From positions 50,547 to 114,546 of the forward strand of contig JAGXSV010000016.1 of assembly GCA_018333605.1 (NCBI GenBank): 64,000 nt of DNA, written 5' to 3'. Shown in pieces: positions 39,690-48,456 of the stretch. The notes beneath the pieces are model-generated. The model had not been told where the DNA came from and ran no database searches. It saw only the letters and a program-made list of their open reading frames with translations. The stretch is from Hydrogenophaga sp. (GTDB lineage Bacteria > Pseudomonadota > Gammaproteobacteria > Burkholderiales > Burkholderiaceae_C). Made by a program: the position numbers and the translations under genes. The number at the start of each line of letters is the position of its first letter. Within the stretch, counting starts at the first letter, position 1.

Positions 39690-40748
39690 TCATTCGGCCG
39701 GGCCCTCACCCAGCAGCGACCATGCCATCGGTGTGCCGGCCTTCACCGCCCGACCGATGCGTTGGCCCAGCAGGCTGTCCAGGTGTTTCGGCGCCAGACC
39801 GAAGCCGGGGCGCACGCAGCGCAGGTTGGCGCGCGTGAGCACGTCGCCAGGTTGCAGATCCTGCGCGATATAGAGCGAGCGGCGGAAGGCGAGCGACTTC
39901 ATCTCGGCCGCCGTAGGGCCGTAGCTCACCTGGCCGACGGCCAGCATGGCACGCTCGGTTTCTTCGCGCAGCTGGCGCAACTCGTGCGGCTCCATCGAGA
40001 AGCTCGAATCCACCCCACCATCGGCACGCCGCAGGGTGAAGTGTTTTTCGATCACCGTGGCGCCCAGCGCGGTGGCCGCCACCGCGACGCCGCAGCCCAT
40101 GGTGTGGTCCGACAGGCCGATCTCGCAGTTGAACAGCGCGCGCATGTGCGGGATGGTGCTGACGTGGGTGTTCGCAGCCGTGGCGGGGTAGGTGCTGGTG
40201 CACTTGAGCAGCACCAGATCGCGGCAACCGGCCTCGCGCGCGGTTCGCACGGCTTCGTCGATCTCGCCGGCCGTGGCCATGCCGGTGGACATGATCATGG
40301 GCTTGCCCGTGCTGGCCACGCGGCGGATCAGCGGCAGGTCGGTGTTCTCGAAAGAGGCGATTTTGTAGGCGGGCACATTCAGCGATTCGAGGAAATCCAC
40401 CGCACTGAAATCGAACGGCGTGCTGAAGCAGTGCACACCCTGTTGTGCCGCGCGCTCCATGATGGGTGCGTGCCACGCCCAGGGGGTGTGGGCCTCTTGG
40501 TACAGCTCGTAGAGCTGGCGCCCGGCCCACAGGCTTTTGGGGTCGTCGATCACGAAACCGGGCATGCGCAGGTTCAGCGTCATGGTGTCGGCGGTGTAGG
40601 TCTGCAGCTTGATCGCATCGGCGCCGTGCGCGGCGGCGGCGTCCACGATGGCCAGCGCGCGGTCCAGCGACTGGTTGTGGTTGCCGGACATCTCGGCGAT
40701 CAGGTAAGGGCGGTGCCCAGGGCCAATCTCGCGGTCAAGGATCTTCAT
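39690..40748 (-). CDS. pseI: Pseudaminic acid synthase
   Basis: 352 residues, NeuB family. It condenses a 2,4-diacetamido-trideoxy-altrose with phosphoenolpyruvate to give pseudaminic acid. Evidence: 'YLIAEMSGNHNQSLDRALAI' and 'GADAIKLQTYTADTMT' (TIM-barrel and PEP-site segments of the PseI group), 'LLKCTSTYPA', 'IGLSDHTMG', 'VIEKHFTLRR', and a C-terminal SAF (antifreeze-like) domain 'RRSLYIAQDLQPGDVLTRANL...GLAPKHLDSLLGQ'. The start ATG (40748) overlaps the stop of the PseG fusion. Confidence 0.92.
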   Translation of the reverse strand: MKILDREIGPGHRPYLIAEMSGNHNQSLDRALAIVDAAAAHGADAIKLQTYTADTMTLNLRMPGFVIDDPKSLWAGRQLYELYQEAHTPWAWHAPIMERAAQQGVHCFSTPFDFSAVDFLESLNVPAYKIASFENTDLPLIRRVASTGKPMIMSTGMATAGEIDEAVRTAREAGCRDLVLLKCTSTYPATAANTHVSTIPHMRALFNCEIGLSDHTMGCGVAVAATALGATVIEKHFTLRRADGGVDSSFSMEPHELRQLREETERAMLAVGQVSYGPTAAEMKSLAFRRSLYIAQDLQPGDVLTRANLRCVRPGFGLAPKHLDSLLGQRIGRAVKAGTPMAWSLLGEGPAE

Positions 40749-42292
40749 GGTGTGGCGGTTGGTTCGTCGGGCGGGGGCCTGATGGCTTTGCGGTAGAGCA
40801 GCGGTCCACCATGGTAGCCGCTGCCCTCGAAGAGTTTGTGTGAAGCGGTGTTGCCTGCAACCACGCTGGCCTGCACCGTGAACGGCGTCTGCAGGATGTG
40901 GTGCATCTGCTGCTCGCCAGCCCTCAGCAAGCGCGGGCCGAGACCCAGGCCTTGCAGCTGGGGGTCGGTGTAGAGCGAGACTTCGAGGTCGCTCGTTTCT
41001 GTTCGCTCGAATCGGATGCTGCCCACTCGCAGAGCGCCCACTTGTGCCACGAAGAGCCACCGGTCAGGCGTTCGCAGCACGCGCTGCATCCAGGCTTGGT
41101 GTTCTTTGAAGGTGATGGGTTCGCTGCTGCCCGAGACTGCGCGCACCGCCGGGTGGTTGCGCCAGGCGTGCAGCAGCGGGGCGTCGGCCAGCGTGGCGGG
41201 GCGCAGGCTGAGCGAGTCGCGCAGCAGGTGCAGGGCGACGCGCTGGGCGCCACGGCCGTCCACCAGCGCGGCGGCGCGTTCACCCAGGGCCTGCCGGGTG
41301 GCCGGGTCTTCGATCACTTCGTGCAGCACCTGGGTCAGCGTGTTTGCCGTGGCGCCACGCACCGCACCCAGCGCAGCCAGGCCGGGCACCACGGCCAGCT
41401 GGTTCGCCGCCACCGCGATGGCGATGGTGGGCGCGCCGATGCAGCAGCGTTCCCAGGTGGCGCCGCCACCGGCGCCAATCTGCAGGTCGTGGCGGGCGAA
41501 GAAGGCGGCGAGATCGGGTTGATCGAGCGTGAGTTGTGCATGGGCGTCGGCCGCGCAGGCTTTGCGCAAGCTGCTCAGGTCCGGGTTGGCCGAGGTGGAC
41601 ACCACTTCGATGGCCCCGACAAAACCGGCGGCTCGGCAGGCGACCAGCACCCGGGTCGAAATGCCGTCGGGATCGGTGCCGCCCATGAAGATGCCGATGC
41701 TGCGCACTTCTGGCTGGAAGCGGTAGCGCGGTGCGTTGCGGTAGGCGGGCGAGAGCAGGGCATGGCGCGGGCCGGCCAGCCAGTGCGGTTCTTGCGTCAG
41801 CCGGTCAGCGTATTTGGCGCGGTGGTCGAGCGCCCAGTTGTGGTCCAGCAAGGCATCGGCACTGAGGGTGCGATCAGCGGTGTCGTCGATCGCCAGCAGG
41901 CGGCAACCCAGGGCAGAGCGCACGGCATCGTGCCAGCGCGCGTCGAAAGCGTAGTGGTCCAGCACCAGCCAGCCGGGGCGTTCGGTCTGCAGTGCGTCCG
42001 CCGTGTCCTTGGCGTCCTGCACCCACGACACGCAAGCCCAGGCCGCGTGGGGCGTCGTTGTGCTGTCGGTCTGGAAGCTGCCGCCTGGCAACGGCAGCCA
42101 GTGCACTGGGCAGGGCGCGTTGCGCAACACCTGCGCCGCCACCCCGTCGAGTGCGCGTGTGACCAGGCTGACCTGCGCGCCCTGCTCGATCAGGGCCTGC
42201 ACCAGCGACTGGCAGCGTTTGAGGTGCCCGGTGCCGATGATGGCCGAGGCATCGACGCGGATGGCGATGCGGGGCGCTGGACCCATGTTCAT
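40745..42292 (-). CDS. pseG: PseG-GNAT fusion: UDP-diacetamido-trideoxy-altrose hydrolase plus N-acetyltransferase
   Basis: 515 residues. Residues about 1-350 are PseG, a GT-B-like hydrolase that releases UDP: 'IAIRVDASAIIGTGHLKRCQSL' (the R-x-D-A-S and G-T-G-H motifs), 'VLDHYAFDARW', 'IGIFMGGTDPDGIS' and 'DLQIGAGGGATWERCCIGAPTI'. From about 360 a GNAT domain follows: 'SLRPATLADAPLLHAWRNHPAVR', 'SLYTDPQLQGLGLGPRLLRAG' (acetyl-CoA loop) and 'VVAGNTASHKLFEGSGYH'. It plausibly supplies the PseH step (N4-acetylation), which otherwise has no gene in this operon. The ATG at 42292 overlaps the hisH remnant stop by 4 bp. Confidence 0.88.
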   Translation of the reverse strand: MNMGPAPRIAIRVDASAIIGTGHLKRCQSLVQALIEQGAQVSLVTRALDGVAAQVLRNAPCPVHWLPLPGGSFQTDSTTTPHAAWACVSWVQDAKDTADALQTERPGWLVLDHYAFDARWHDAVRSALGCRLLAIDDTADRTLSADALLDHNWALDHRAKYADRLTQEPHWLAGPRHALLSPAYRNAPRYRFQPEVRSIGIFMGGTDPDGISTRVLVACRAAGFVGAIEVVSTSANPDLSSLRKACAADAHAQLTLDQPDLAAFFARHDLQIGAGGGATWERCCIGAPTIAIAVAANQLAVVPGLAALGAVRGATANTLTQVLHEVIEDPATRQALGERAAALVDGRGAQRVALHLLRDSLSLRPATLADAPLLHAWRNHPAVRAVSGSSEPITFKEHQAWMQRVLRTPDRWLFVAQVGALRVGSIRFERTETSDLEVSLYTDPQLQGLGLGPRLLRAGEQQMHHILQTPFTVQASVVAGNTASHKLFEGSGYHGGPLLYRKAIRPPPDEPTATP

Positions 42293-42576
42293 CGCGCTCC
42301 GACGGGCACCAAGGCCTGGCACACGGCATCGACCGCGCGCTGGTTGTCGACCCTGATCGCCAGCAACCGCATGCCCACGCACACGCCCTGCAGCGGGCGC
42401 TTGTAGCCCTGCACCGCGTCGCGCAGCGCGGTGGTCCAGCCACCTTCATGCAGCAGGCGCGCGCAGTCGGCGAAGTTGCCCACACCGGGCAGGCTCAGGC
42501 CGTCGGTGGCGAGCATGCCGGCCGCGCGGTTAACCCGCACCGGGGCCACGCTGCAGTCGATGACGCCGACCTTCAT
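42289..42576 (-). pseudogene. Truncated HisH-type glutamine amidotransferase
   Basis: 95 residues against about 200 for the family. It begins 'MKVGVID', then jumps after a short internal deletion to 'ATDGLSLPGVGNFADCARLL', and keeps the nucleophile segment 'LQGVCVGMRLLA'. It then ends in about 20 unrelated residues, so the catalytic His-Glu pair near the C-terminus is gone. It starts 2 bp after the stop of the broken sugar amidotransferase and overlaps pseG. This is the surface-glycan HisH paralogue (WbuY-like), not histidine biosynthesis; its HisF partner is missing entirely. Confidence 0.8.
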
Positions 42577-42578
42577 GT

Positions 42579-43548
42579 TCAGACGTTGTCGTGCTTGAGT
42601 GTCGTCAGATTGCCGTCGCGGTCCTTCAAGTGGGCGCCGCTGACGTCGCGCTTGACGATTTTCTTGTTGGTGAACCGGGTGCCGATGCGGATGAACGCGT
42701 CTTCGGTCAGCTCCCGCGGGCGCAAGCGGTTTTTGAGCGGCTTGCCCAAGCCTGCCCAGGGGAGCAGGCCGTTCAGGCCTTTGACGGCTTCCAGACCGTC
42801 TGGGCGCGTGAGCCGGCCACGCCGGATGTGCGGGCAGGCCGGGTCGGTGGCGCGACCAAAGCCGAATTTCTGGCGCTTGAAGTGGTCGTGGATGCCGGTC
42901 TGGTGGTGGTCCAGGTTCTCGCAGTTCACCATTGAGCCCTGGACCACCTGGTGGTTGCTGTGGAAGCCATTGGCCTGTGCGATCAGGGTGCTTGGCCTCG
43001 ATGCCTTCCTGGCCGATCAGATCGGACACGCGCATGCCCAGCAGGCCGCCGAACTCTTCGAGCCAGCGGCGGTTGAGCACGTGCTTGTCGGCCGCGGCGG
43101 CAGGGCAGTCGTATTCGTTTTGCGAGTTCTCGCCCCAGACGATCAGCGGCACATTGAACTGCACCGCCGCGCGCACCGGGAGGGTGAAGAGGCCCACCTG
43201 CTCGGGCCACGAAATGTCGCCCACTTGGGTGAGGCCCACGCGGTTGAGCTTGGCGGGCACCAGCGGGTGGGGCGAGATCTCGATGGGGTCCACGCCCAGG
43301 TGCTTGAGGTTTTCGATGTTGGTGCGGGCCAGCGGCGAGAGATCGCCGGTGGACGAGGTGACGCACAGCGGGTTCAGGCCCAGCTGCAGCATGCGCACCA
43401 CCTGGTCGGTGCTGTCCTGGTCGCGCGCATCCCCGTCCACCTCGGTGCGTTTTTCGTAGCTGCGGCAGGCGTTGCAGACGCCGTGGTCGTCCAGGTGCAG
43501 GTCCGGCTGGGCGTCTGGCATCACGCAGGGTTTGCAGCAGGTCAGCAT
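42579..43548 (-). pseudogene. Decayed N-acetyl sugar amidotransferase (WbpG/WbuX/PseA-like)
   Basis: The start 'MLTCCKPCVMPDAQPDLHLD...VCNACRSYE' matches the family's zinc ribbon. At about residue 43 the sequence jumps to 'DSTDQVVRMLQLGLNPLCV', so the ATP-binding P-loop S-G-G-K-D-S is gone except for its end. The frame then runs normally through 'ISWPEQVGLFTLPVRAAVQF' and 'GENSQNEYD' to 'IEAKH' near 42988. There a second deletion shifts frame to 'LIAQANGFHSNHQVVQGSMVNCENLDHHQ', which continues to the true C-terminus 'LKDRDGNLTTLKHDNV' at 42579. Loss of the PP-loop plus a frameshift means no activity. A 419-residue ORF reading on through hisH is an artefact of the frameshift. Confidence 0.85.
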
Positions 43549-43570
43549 GCTCGTGTCTCTTGAAAGGTGA

Positions 43571-44191
43571 TCAGCGTTTTTCCATCAGGAACCAGGTGAT
43601 GTCGTCCTGCGGGAAGTTCGGGTCGCGGTGGTAGGCGAAGCCGTAGTCCGCCAGTTGCAGCTGCGGGTGGCGGTCCATGATCTCACCGGCAAAGTCGCGC
43701 TTGAACAGGCGGTCGCTGTGGCCGCGGTAGGGAATGGCGACCGGCGCCGGGTTGTAGTACTCGGCCACCACCAGGTAGCGGCTGGTGCTGGCGACCAGCT
43801 GGTCGTACACCTGCGGCAGCACCTCGGGGTTGATGTGGATGAGCACGCCCTTGATCAGGGTCAGGTCCCACTGGCGTGCGGGTGTGAAATCGAGGATGGA
43901 GCTGTTGTGGACATTGGCCGGCGGGATCACCGTGCCCAGCTGTTTCGCGGCTTCCGCGTTGATCTCGATGGCGTGCGCGTCAATGCCGGGATGCAGCAGG
44001 TTCAGCGCCTTGAGGTTCATGCCGATGTTGGCGCCGAACTCGATGCAGCTCTGGATGCCACGCGCACCGCGCAGCGCTTTGCCAAAGAAGTCCAGGTTGG
44101 AAGCGAGCAGGGCATCGCCCTGGTTGCGCTGGATGTAATCGGTGCCGAAATCGCCGGCCCAGAAGGCTTCTTGCTCGGTCTTGAAGGTCAT
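43571..44191 (-). CDS. Pseudaminic acid biosynthesis-associated methylase
   Basis: 206-residue SAM-dependent methyltransferase. It begins 'KTEQEAFWAGDFGTDYIQRN', a typical opening for this family; motif I is 'CIEFGANIGMNLKALN', followed by 'AHAIEINAEAA' and 'WDLTLIKGVLIHINPEVLPQVY'. Its position between the cytidylyltransferase and the broken amidotransferase fits known nonulosonate loci. The methylated product is not known. Start overlaps the upstream gene stop (ATGA). Confidence 0.85.
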   Translation of the reverse strand: MTFKTEQEAFWAGDFGTDYIQRNQGDALLASNLDFFGKALRGARGIQSCIEFGANIGMNLKALNLLHPGIDAHAIEINAEAAKQLGTVIPPANVHNSSILDFTPARQWDLTLIKGVLIHINPEVLPQVYDQLVASTSRYLVVAEYYNPAPVAIPYRGHSDRLFKRDFAGEIMDRHPQLQLADYGFAYHRDPNFPQDDITWFLMEKR

Positions 44192-44946
44192 CGGGTGTTT
44201 TTCTTTTGGAGCTGTGATTCGGTGGCCGGTTTCTGCCGGATGTGCTGGTTGATCGCGATCCAGTCGGGATGTTGTTCCAGCAGCGCCAGCACGTCGGCCT
44301 GGGTGAAGTTCGGCCGGGTCGGCATCAGGCGCTCGAACAGTCGACTCGCCAGCGCGTAGTCTTCCGGCGTGTCCACCGTCCAGCGGTGGTGGCTGAGGTC
44401 GACCGGGCTTTCTACGTTGCGCAGACGGTAGCGTTCGGGGTGCCCGTAAATGAAGGGCGTGACGTGCTCGCGTTCGGCTGGCTGCGTGGATTCGGCGTGG
44501 GCTTGTTGCAACGCGGCGGCGCTGAACACCTCCACCGCCATGCCGTAAGGCCAGGTGGGCGGCAGCATGTTCGACACGCAGTCGCTACCGCCTTCTTGGT
44601 AAACCGCGATCACCTGGTCGATCAGCGCCGGGTCGATCAGCGGGCAGTCGGACGTGATGCGCACCACCACATCGGCACCGTGCGCGCGGGCCGCGTCGGC
44701 GTAGCGCGAGAGCACGTCGTGTTCGCTGCCGCGGTGGCAGGGCACGCCCAGCTGCGCGCACAGCGCGGCGATCGGTTCATCGGTGGCGTTGGTGGTGGTC
44801 GCGATCACGATGCCGCTGGCCCGCTGCACACGGCGCAGGCGCTCGACCAGCCGTGTGAGCATGGGAACGCCTGCCAGTGGCAGCAGCACTTTGCCCGGCA
44901 ATCGGGTCGAGGTCATGCGCGCTTGCACGATGAGCAGGGTTTTCAT
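44188..44946 (-). CDS. SpsF-type cytidylyltransferase
   Basis: 252-residue nucleotidyltransferase. The N-terminal signature is 'VQARMTSTRLPGKVLLPLAG', then 'VRITSDCPLIDPALIDQVI' (metal-binding Asp) and 'HHRWTVDTPEDYALA'. In pseudaminic-acid loci this family replaces or equals the CMP-Pse synthetase PseF; no other cytidylyltransferase is in the operon, so that role is inferred. The ATG at 44946 overlaps the pseC stop by 4 bp. Confidence 0.8.
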   Translation of the reverse strand: MKTLLIVQARMTSTRLPGKVLLPLAGVPMLTRLVERLRRVQRASGIVIATTTNATDEPIAALCAQLGVPCHRGSEHDVLSRYADAARAHGADVVVRITSDCPLIDPALIDQVIAVYQEGGSDCVSNMLPPTWPYGMAVEVFSAAALQQAHAESTQPAEREHVTPFIYGHPERYRLRNVESPVDLSHHRWTVDTPEDYALASRLFERLMPTRPNFTQADVLALLEQHPDWIAINQHIRQKPATESQLQKKNTR

Positions 44947-46118
44947 CCCGCCAAGGCCTTCTTCAGTGCGCCCACCACGCAATCCTGCTGTGCCTCGGTC
45001 AACGAGGGGTACAGCGGGATCGAGAGCGCTTGCGAGGCGAAGGCCTCAGCCGCCGGAAACTGGCCGGGCTGGAAACCCAGGCCGCGGTAATAGGGTTGCA
45101 GCGGGATGGGTTCGTAGTGCACGTTGACGCCGATGCCCGCCTCGCGCAAGCGGGCGAACACGGTGGCGCGGTCGGCCACGCCGGGGCCGGGCACCACCTC
45201 CACCACGTACAGGTGCCAGGACGAACGGGCCGTTGAACCCGGCCCTGGCACGCGGGCCGGGCGCTGCAGGGGCAGGCCGGCCAGCAACTGGTCGTAGCGC
45301 TCGGCCAGGCGTTCGCGGGCGGCGTGAAAGCCGTCGATGCGCTGCAACTGCGAGCGGCCCAGCGCCGCCTGGATGTCCGTCATCCGGTAGTTGAAGCCCA
45401 GGCTGTGTTGTTCGTAATGCCAGGCGCCCGTGTCGGGGTGCTGCATCTCGCTGGTCTCGCGCGTGATGCCGTGCGAACGCAGCAGCTGCAGGCGGCGCGC
45501 CAGCGCGGCATCCTGGGTGGTGACCATGCCGCCTTCACCGGTGGTCACGATCTTGACCGGGTGGAAGCTGAACACGCTGGCATCGGCGTAGCGGCTGCCG
45601 ATGGGCTGGCCGTTGTAGCGGGCGCCCACCGCGTGCGACGCGTCTTCCAGGATCTTGAAACCGTAGCGGTCGGCCAGTGTGCGCATGGGCACGAGGTCGC
45701 AGGCCAGGCCGCCGAAATGCACCGGGATCACGATGGCCGGCAGGCGGCCGTTGCGTTCGGCTTGTTCCAGCTTGGCGGTCAGTTCGGTCAAGCTGATGTT
45801 GCGCGTGACGGGATCGATGTCCACGAAGTCCACACCGGCGCCGCAATACAGCGCGCAGTTGGCCGAGGCCACGAAACTGTTCGGGCTGGTCCACACGGTC
45901 TTGCCAGGGCCGGCGCCCAGCGCGAGGCAGGCGATGTGCAGGCCCGCGGTGGCGTTGGATACCGCCACCGCGTGCGCCACACTGTGCAGCGCAGCAAACG
46001 CCTGCTCGAAGCGCGGCACCGCCGGCCCCTGGGTCAGCCAGCCCGAGGTCAGCGCCTCGCGCACGGCGGCCAGGTCGTCTTCGTTGATGGACTGCGTGGC
46101 GTAGGGAATGAAGTCCAT
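44943..46118 (-). CDS. pseC: UDP-4-amino-4,6-dideoxy-N-acetyl-beta-L-altrosamine transaminase
   Basis: 391-residue DegT/DnrJ/EryC1-type PLP enzyme. 'MDFIPYATQSINEDDLAAV' is the usual PseC opening, 'TSPNSFVASANCALYCGA' follows, 'ILEDASHAVGARYNG' holds the Asp for the pyridine nitrogen, and 'VFSFHPVKIVTTGEGGMV' contains the Schiff-base Lys. It adds the 4-amino group to the keto sugar made by PseB. 14 bp separate it from pseB. Confidence 0.92.
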   Translation of the reverse strand: MDFIPYATQSINEDDLAAVREALTSGWLTQGPAVPRFEQAFAALHSVAHAVAVSNATAGLHIACLALGAGPGKTVWTSPNSFVASANCALYCGAGVDFVDIDPVTRNISLTELTAKLEQAERNGRLPAIVIPVHFGGLACDLVPMRTLADRYGFKILEDASHAVGARYNGQPIGSRYADASVFSFHPVKIVTTGEGGMVTTQDAALARRLQLLRSHGITRETSEMQHPDTGAWHYEQHSLGFNYRMTDIQAALGRSQLQRIDGFHAARERLAERYDQLLAGLPLQRPARVPGPGSTARSSWHLYVVEVVPGPGVADRATVFARLREAGIGVNVHYEPIPLQPYYRGLGFQPGQFPAAEAFASQALSIPLYPSLTEAQQDCVVGALKKALAG

Positions 46119-46132
46119 GGGGCTGCCTGCGG

Positions 46133-47131
46133 TCAGATGCGACCGATCTTGTCCTGGTGCTGTGCAATCCAGGCCTGCAGCGCAGGCACGTCCATCCACT
46201 CGGCGTTGCTGTCGCTGGCGTAGGTGAAGCCTTCGGGCACGCGCTGGCCGTCCTTGATACGCTTGAAATCCTTGTGCCAGCTGTGGATGGCTGGCAGGAT
46301 CTTGAAGTGCTTTGGGTATTCGTAGGTGTAGTAAGCGTCTTCCGGGCTGATCATCTGCTCGTGCAGTTTCTCGCCCGGGCGGATACCGATGATCTCGTGC
46401 CGGGCCTGCGCATCGACCGCACGGGCGATGTCGGTTACTTTCATGGACGGGATTTTTTTGACGTAAATCTCGCCGCCTTCCATATCCTCAAACGCGTGCC
46501 AGACCAGTTCTACACCCTGCTCCAGCGTGATCATGAAGCGGGTCATGCGCTCGTCGGTGATGGGCAGCGTGCCCTTGCCCTTTTGCGAGAGAAAGAACGG
46601 GATGACCGAGCCGCGCGAGCCCATCACGTTGCCGTAACGCACCACCGAGAACTTGCAGCCGGTGGCGCCGGCGTAGGAGTTGCCGGCCACGAAGAGTTTG
46701 TCCGACACCAGCTTGGTGGCGCCATACAGGTTGACCGGGCTGCTGGCTTTGTCGGTGGACAGGGCCACCGCGCCCTTGACCTGGGTGTCGATGCAGGCGT
46801 CGATGACGTTCATTGCGCCGTTGATGTTGGTCTTGACGCACTCAAAAGGGTTGTACTCGGCGGTGGGCACGATCTTGGTGGCGGCCGCGTGCACCACATA
46901 GTCCACACCGTCGAGCGCGCGGTACATGCGCTCGCGGTCGCGCACGTCGCCAATGAAGAAGCGAACCCGCTCATCGCCCCGGAACAGTTTGGCCATTTCC
47001 CACTGCTTCATCTCGTCGCGCGAATAGATGATGAGCTTGCGCGGGTTGTAGCGCGCCAGCGTCATGGGCACGAAGGTGTGGCCAAACGAGCCGGTACCGC
47101 CGGTGATGAGGATGGTGGCGTTGTTCAGCAT
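46133..47131 (-). CDS. pseB: UDP-N-acetylglucosamine 4,6-dehydratase (inverting)
   Basis: 332-residue short Rossmann dehydratase, first enzyme of pseudaminic acid synthesis. 'ILITGGTGSFGHTFVPMTL' is the NADP loop, 'YSRDEMKQWEMAKLF' the PseB-specific block, 'VALSTDKASSPVNLYGATKLVSDK' contains the catalytic Tyr-x-x-x-Lys, and 'YGNVMGSRGSVIPFF' follows. Soluble, unlike the membrane-bound dehydratase at the end of the operon. Confidence 0.95.
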   Translation of the reverse strand: MLNNATILITGGTGSFGHTFVPMTLARYNPRKLIIYSRDEMKQWEMAKLFRGDERVRFFIGDVRDRERMYRALDGVDYVVHAAATKIVPTAEYNPFECVKTNINGAMNVIDACIDTQVKGAVALSTDKASSPVNLYGATKLVSDKLFVAGNSYAGATGCKFSVVRYGNVMGSRGSVIPFFLSQKGKGTLPITDERMTRFMITLEQGVELVWHAFEDMEGGEIYVKKIPSMKVTDIARAVDAQARHEIIGIRPGEKLHEQMISPEDAYYTYEYPKHFKILPAIHSWHKDFKRIKDGQRVPEGFTYASDSNAEWMDVPALQAWIAQHQDKIGRI

Positions 47132-47193
47132 GGAAGGAAGGGCCAGGCAGGCGTGTTGCAGGTAATGGGGTATTTTGACGGACAGCGTGCGGC

Positions 47194-48456
47194 TTAAACC
47201 CGGTTGAGCGGTGCGTTCTTCAGTGCAGTTCGCACGACCTCGGCCACGCGTCGAGCGGCTCGGCCATCGCTCTGGTAGGTGGGGTCAGTGGTCTTTCCGT
47301 GGCCACGCAGCACCGCGTCGAGCACCGCTGGCAAGTCGGTTGGGGTGGCGCTGGGCGTGGCCACACCGAGCCGGGCCAGGCTGAACCAGAGATGGGCTGA
47401 CGGTGAGCTTTCGATCGAGATCACCGCCTTGCCGCCTACGGCCGATTCCAGGCCGACGGTGGATGTCTGCACCACCACCGCCTGCGAGGCCAGGATCAGT
47501 GGGTGGATGGGTTCGCGGGACGGCTCGCTGAAGTGGATGCGCGGTTCGTCGGGCAGGCGGGGGTACTGGGTCCAGTCGCTCGGGTGGTAGCGCACGGTTA
47601 GCGCCAGGTTGGCCCGAGCGCGCACGCAGTCGCGCAGCACGGCTTCGATTTCGCGCGGCAGGGCCTGGCCCGCCGGCACCGGCGTGGCCGGGTGGGCTTG
47701 GGGCTCCCGGTGGCCGGCAAACAGCACGGGTTTGAGGTCCCGCCAGCCACGTTCGGCCAGGAACTGTTGCGCTTTTGAACGGTTTTCAGCGCTGAACAGA
47801 CCGTCGAAGGCTGGGTTGCCCGTCACCACCACGCCGCCGGCGGGGAAGCCGTGGGCGATCAGGCGCTGGCGCACGCCTTCGGAAATCACGCAAGTCCAGG
47901 CCGGGTGGGGTTCGTGCCGCACATAGGTGTCGTTGTCCAGCCCGAACAGGTCCACCATGCCGACCGCAGGCATGCCGAGTTCGCCCGCCACGTCCAGTGC
48001 GGTGCGTTCGCTGCGCGGCGAGTTGGTGGCGACCACCGCATCGGGGCGCAGGGCGTCGATCACACGGCGCATGAAGTGCAGGGGACGGAAGCCGTAGCGG
48101 CCTTTCTCGCGGTAGAGATCGGCGGCACCCGCTGCGCCGTGCTGGGCGATCAGGTCCAGGTAGTTGATGCCCAGGTAGGCGATGGTTTCTTCCTTCGGCA
48201 CGTCCGGGCTGGTGTTGCCTTCGCTCAGGCGCTCGCCCCAGGTGCGGGCCGCGCTGGCGTCCACCAGGTGCAGGAAGTCCCGGTAGCCCAGTGTGTCGGG
48301 GCGCACGGCCTTGGCCTTGAGGTGCCCGGTGGTCAGCGCCATCAGACGGCAGTCGGCACCGGGCAGCAGCGATTGCAGCTCGCGCATCACCGGCAGCACC
48401 ATGCCGATATGGCCGCCGCCGTAGCTGACGAACAGGACGCGGGGTGTTCGACTCAT
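47194..48456 (-). CDS. GT-B-fold protein, probable glycosyltransferase of the surface glycan
   Basis: 420 residues. The N-terminal 'VLFVSYGGGHIGMVLPVMREL' resembles the first glycine loop of MurG/UDP-GlcNAc 2-epimerase-type GT-B folds. The C-terminal half has 'PVLFAGHREPQAHP' and 'QTSTVGLESAVGGKAVISIES', a nucleotide-sugar-site pattern. It overlaps the asnB stop (ATGA). It is the only candidate besides the initiating sugar transferase for adding a sugar within this operon. Donor and acceptor unknown. Confidence 0.65.
   Translation of the reverse strand: MSRTPRVLFVSYGGGHIGMVLPVMRELQSLLPGADCRLMALTTGHLKAKAVRPDTLGYRDFLHLVDASAARTWGERLSEGNTSPDVPKEETIAYLGINYLDLIAQHGAAGAADLYREKGRYGFRPLHFMRRVIDALRPDAVVATNSPRSERTALDVAGELGMPAVGMVDLFGLDNDTYVRHEPHPAWTCVISEGVRQRLIAHGFPAGGVVVTGNPAFDGLFSAENRSKAQQFLAERGWRDLKPVLFAGHREPQAHPATPVPAGQALPREIEAVLRDCVRARANLALTVRYHPSDWTQYPRLPDEPRIHFSEPSREPIHPLILASQAVVVQTSTVGLESAVGGKAVISIESSPSAHLWFSLARLGVATPSATPTDLPAVLDAVLRGHGKTTDPTYQSDGRAARRVAEVVRTALKNAPLNRV

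Noticed and set aside
39690..41060. Longer PseI starting at 41060
   Set aside because: The extra 104 residues are a shadow of the GNAT half of the PseG fusion; the ATG at 40748 with an ATGA overlap is the natural start.
42289..43548. Single 419-residue protein joining the sugar amidotransferase and HisH
   Set aside because: The middle third is out-of-frame translation; the true amidotransferase C-terminus is in another frame (42579-42947), so the fusion is an effect of a frame-shifting deletion.
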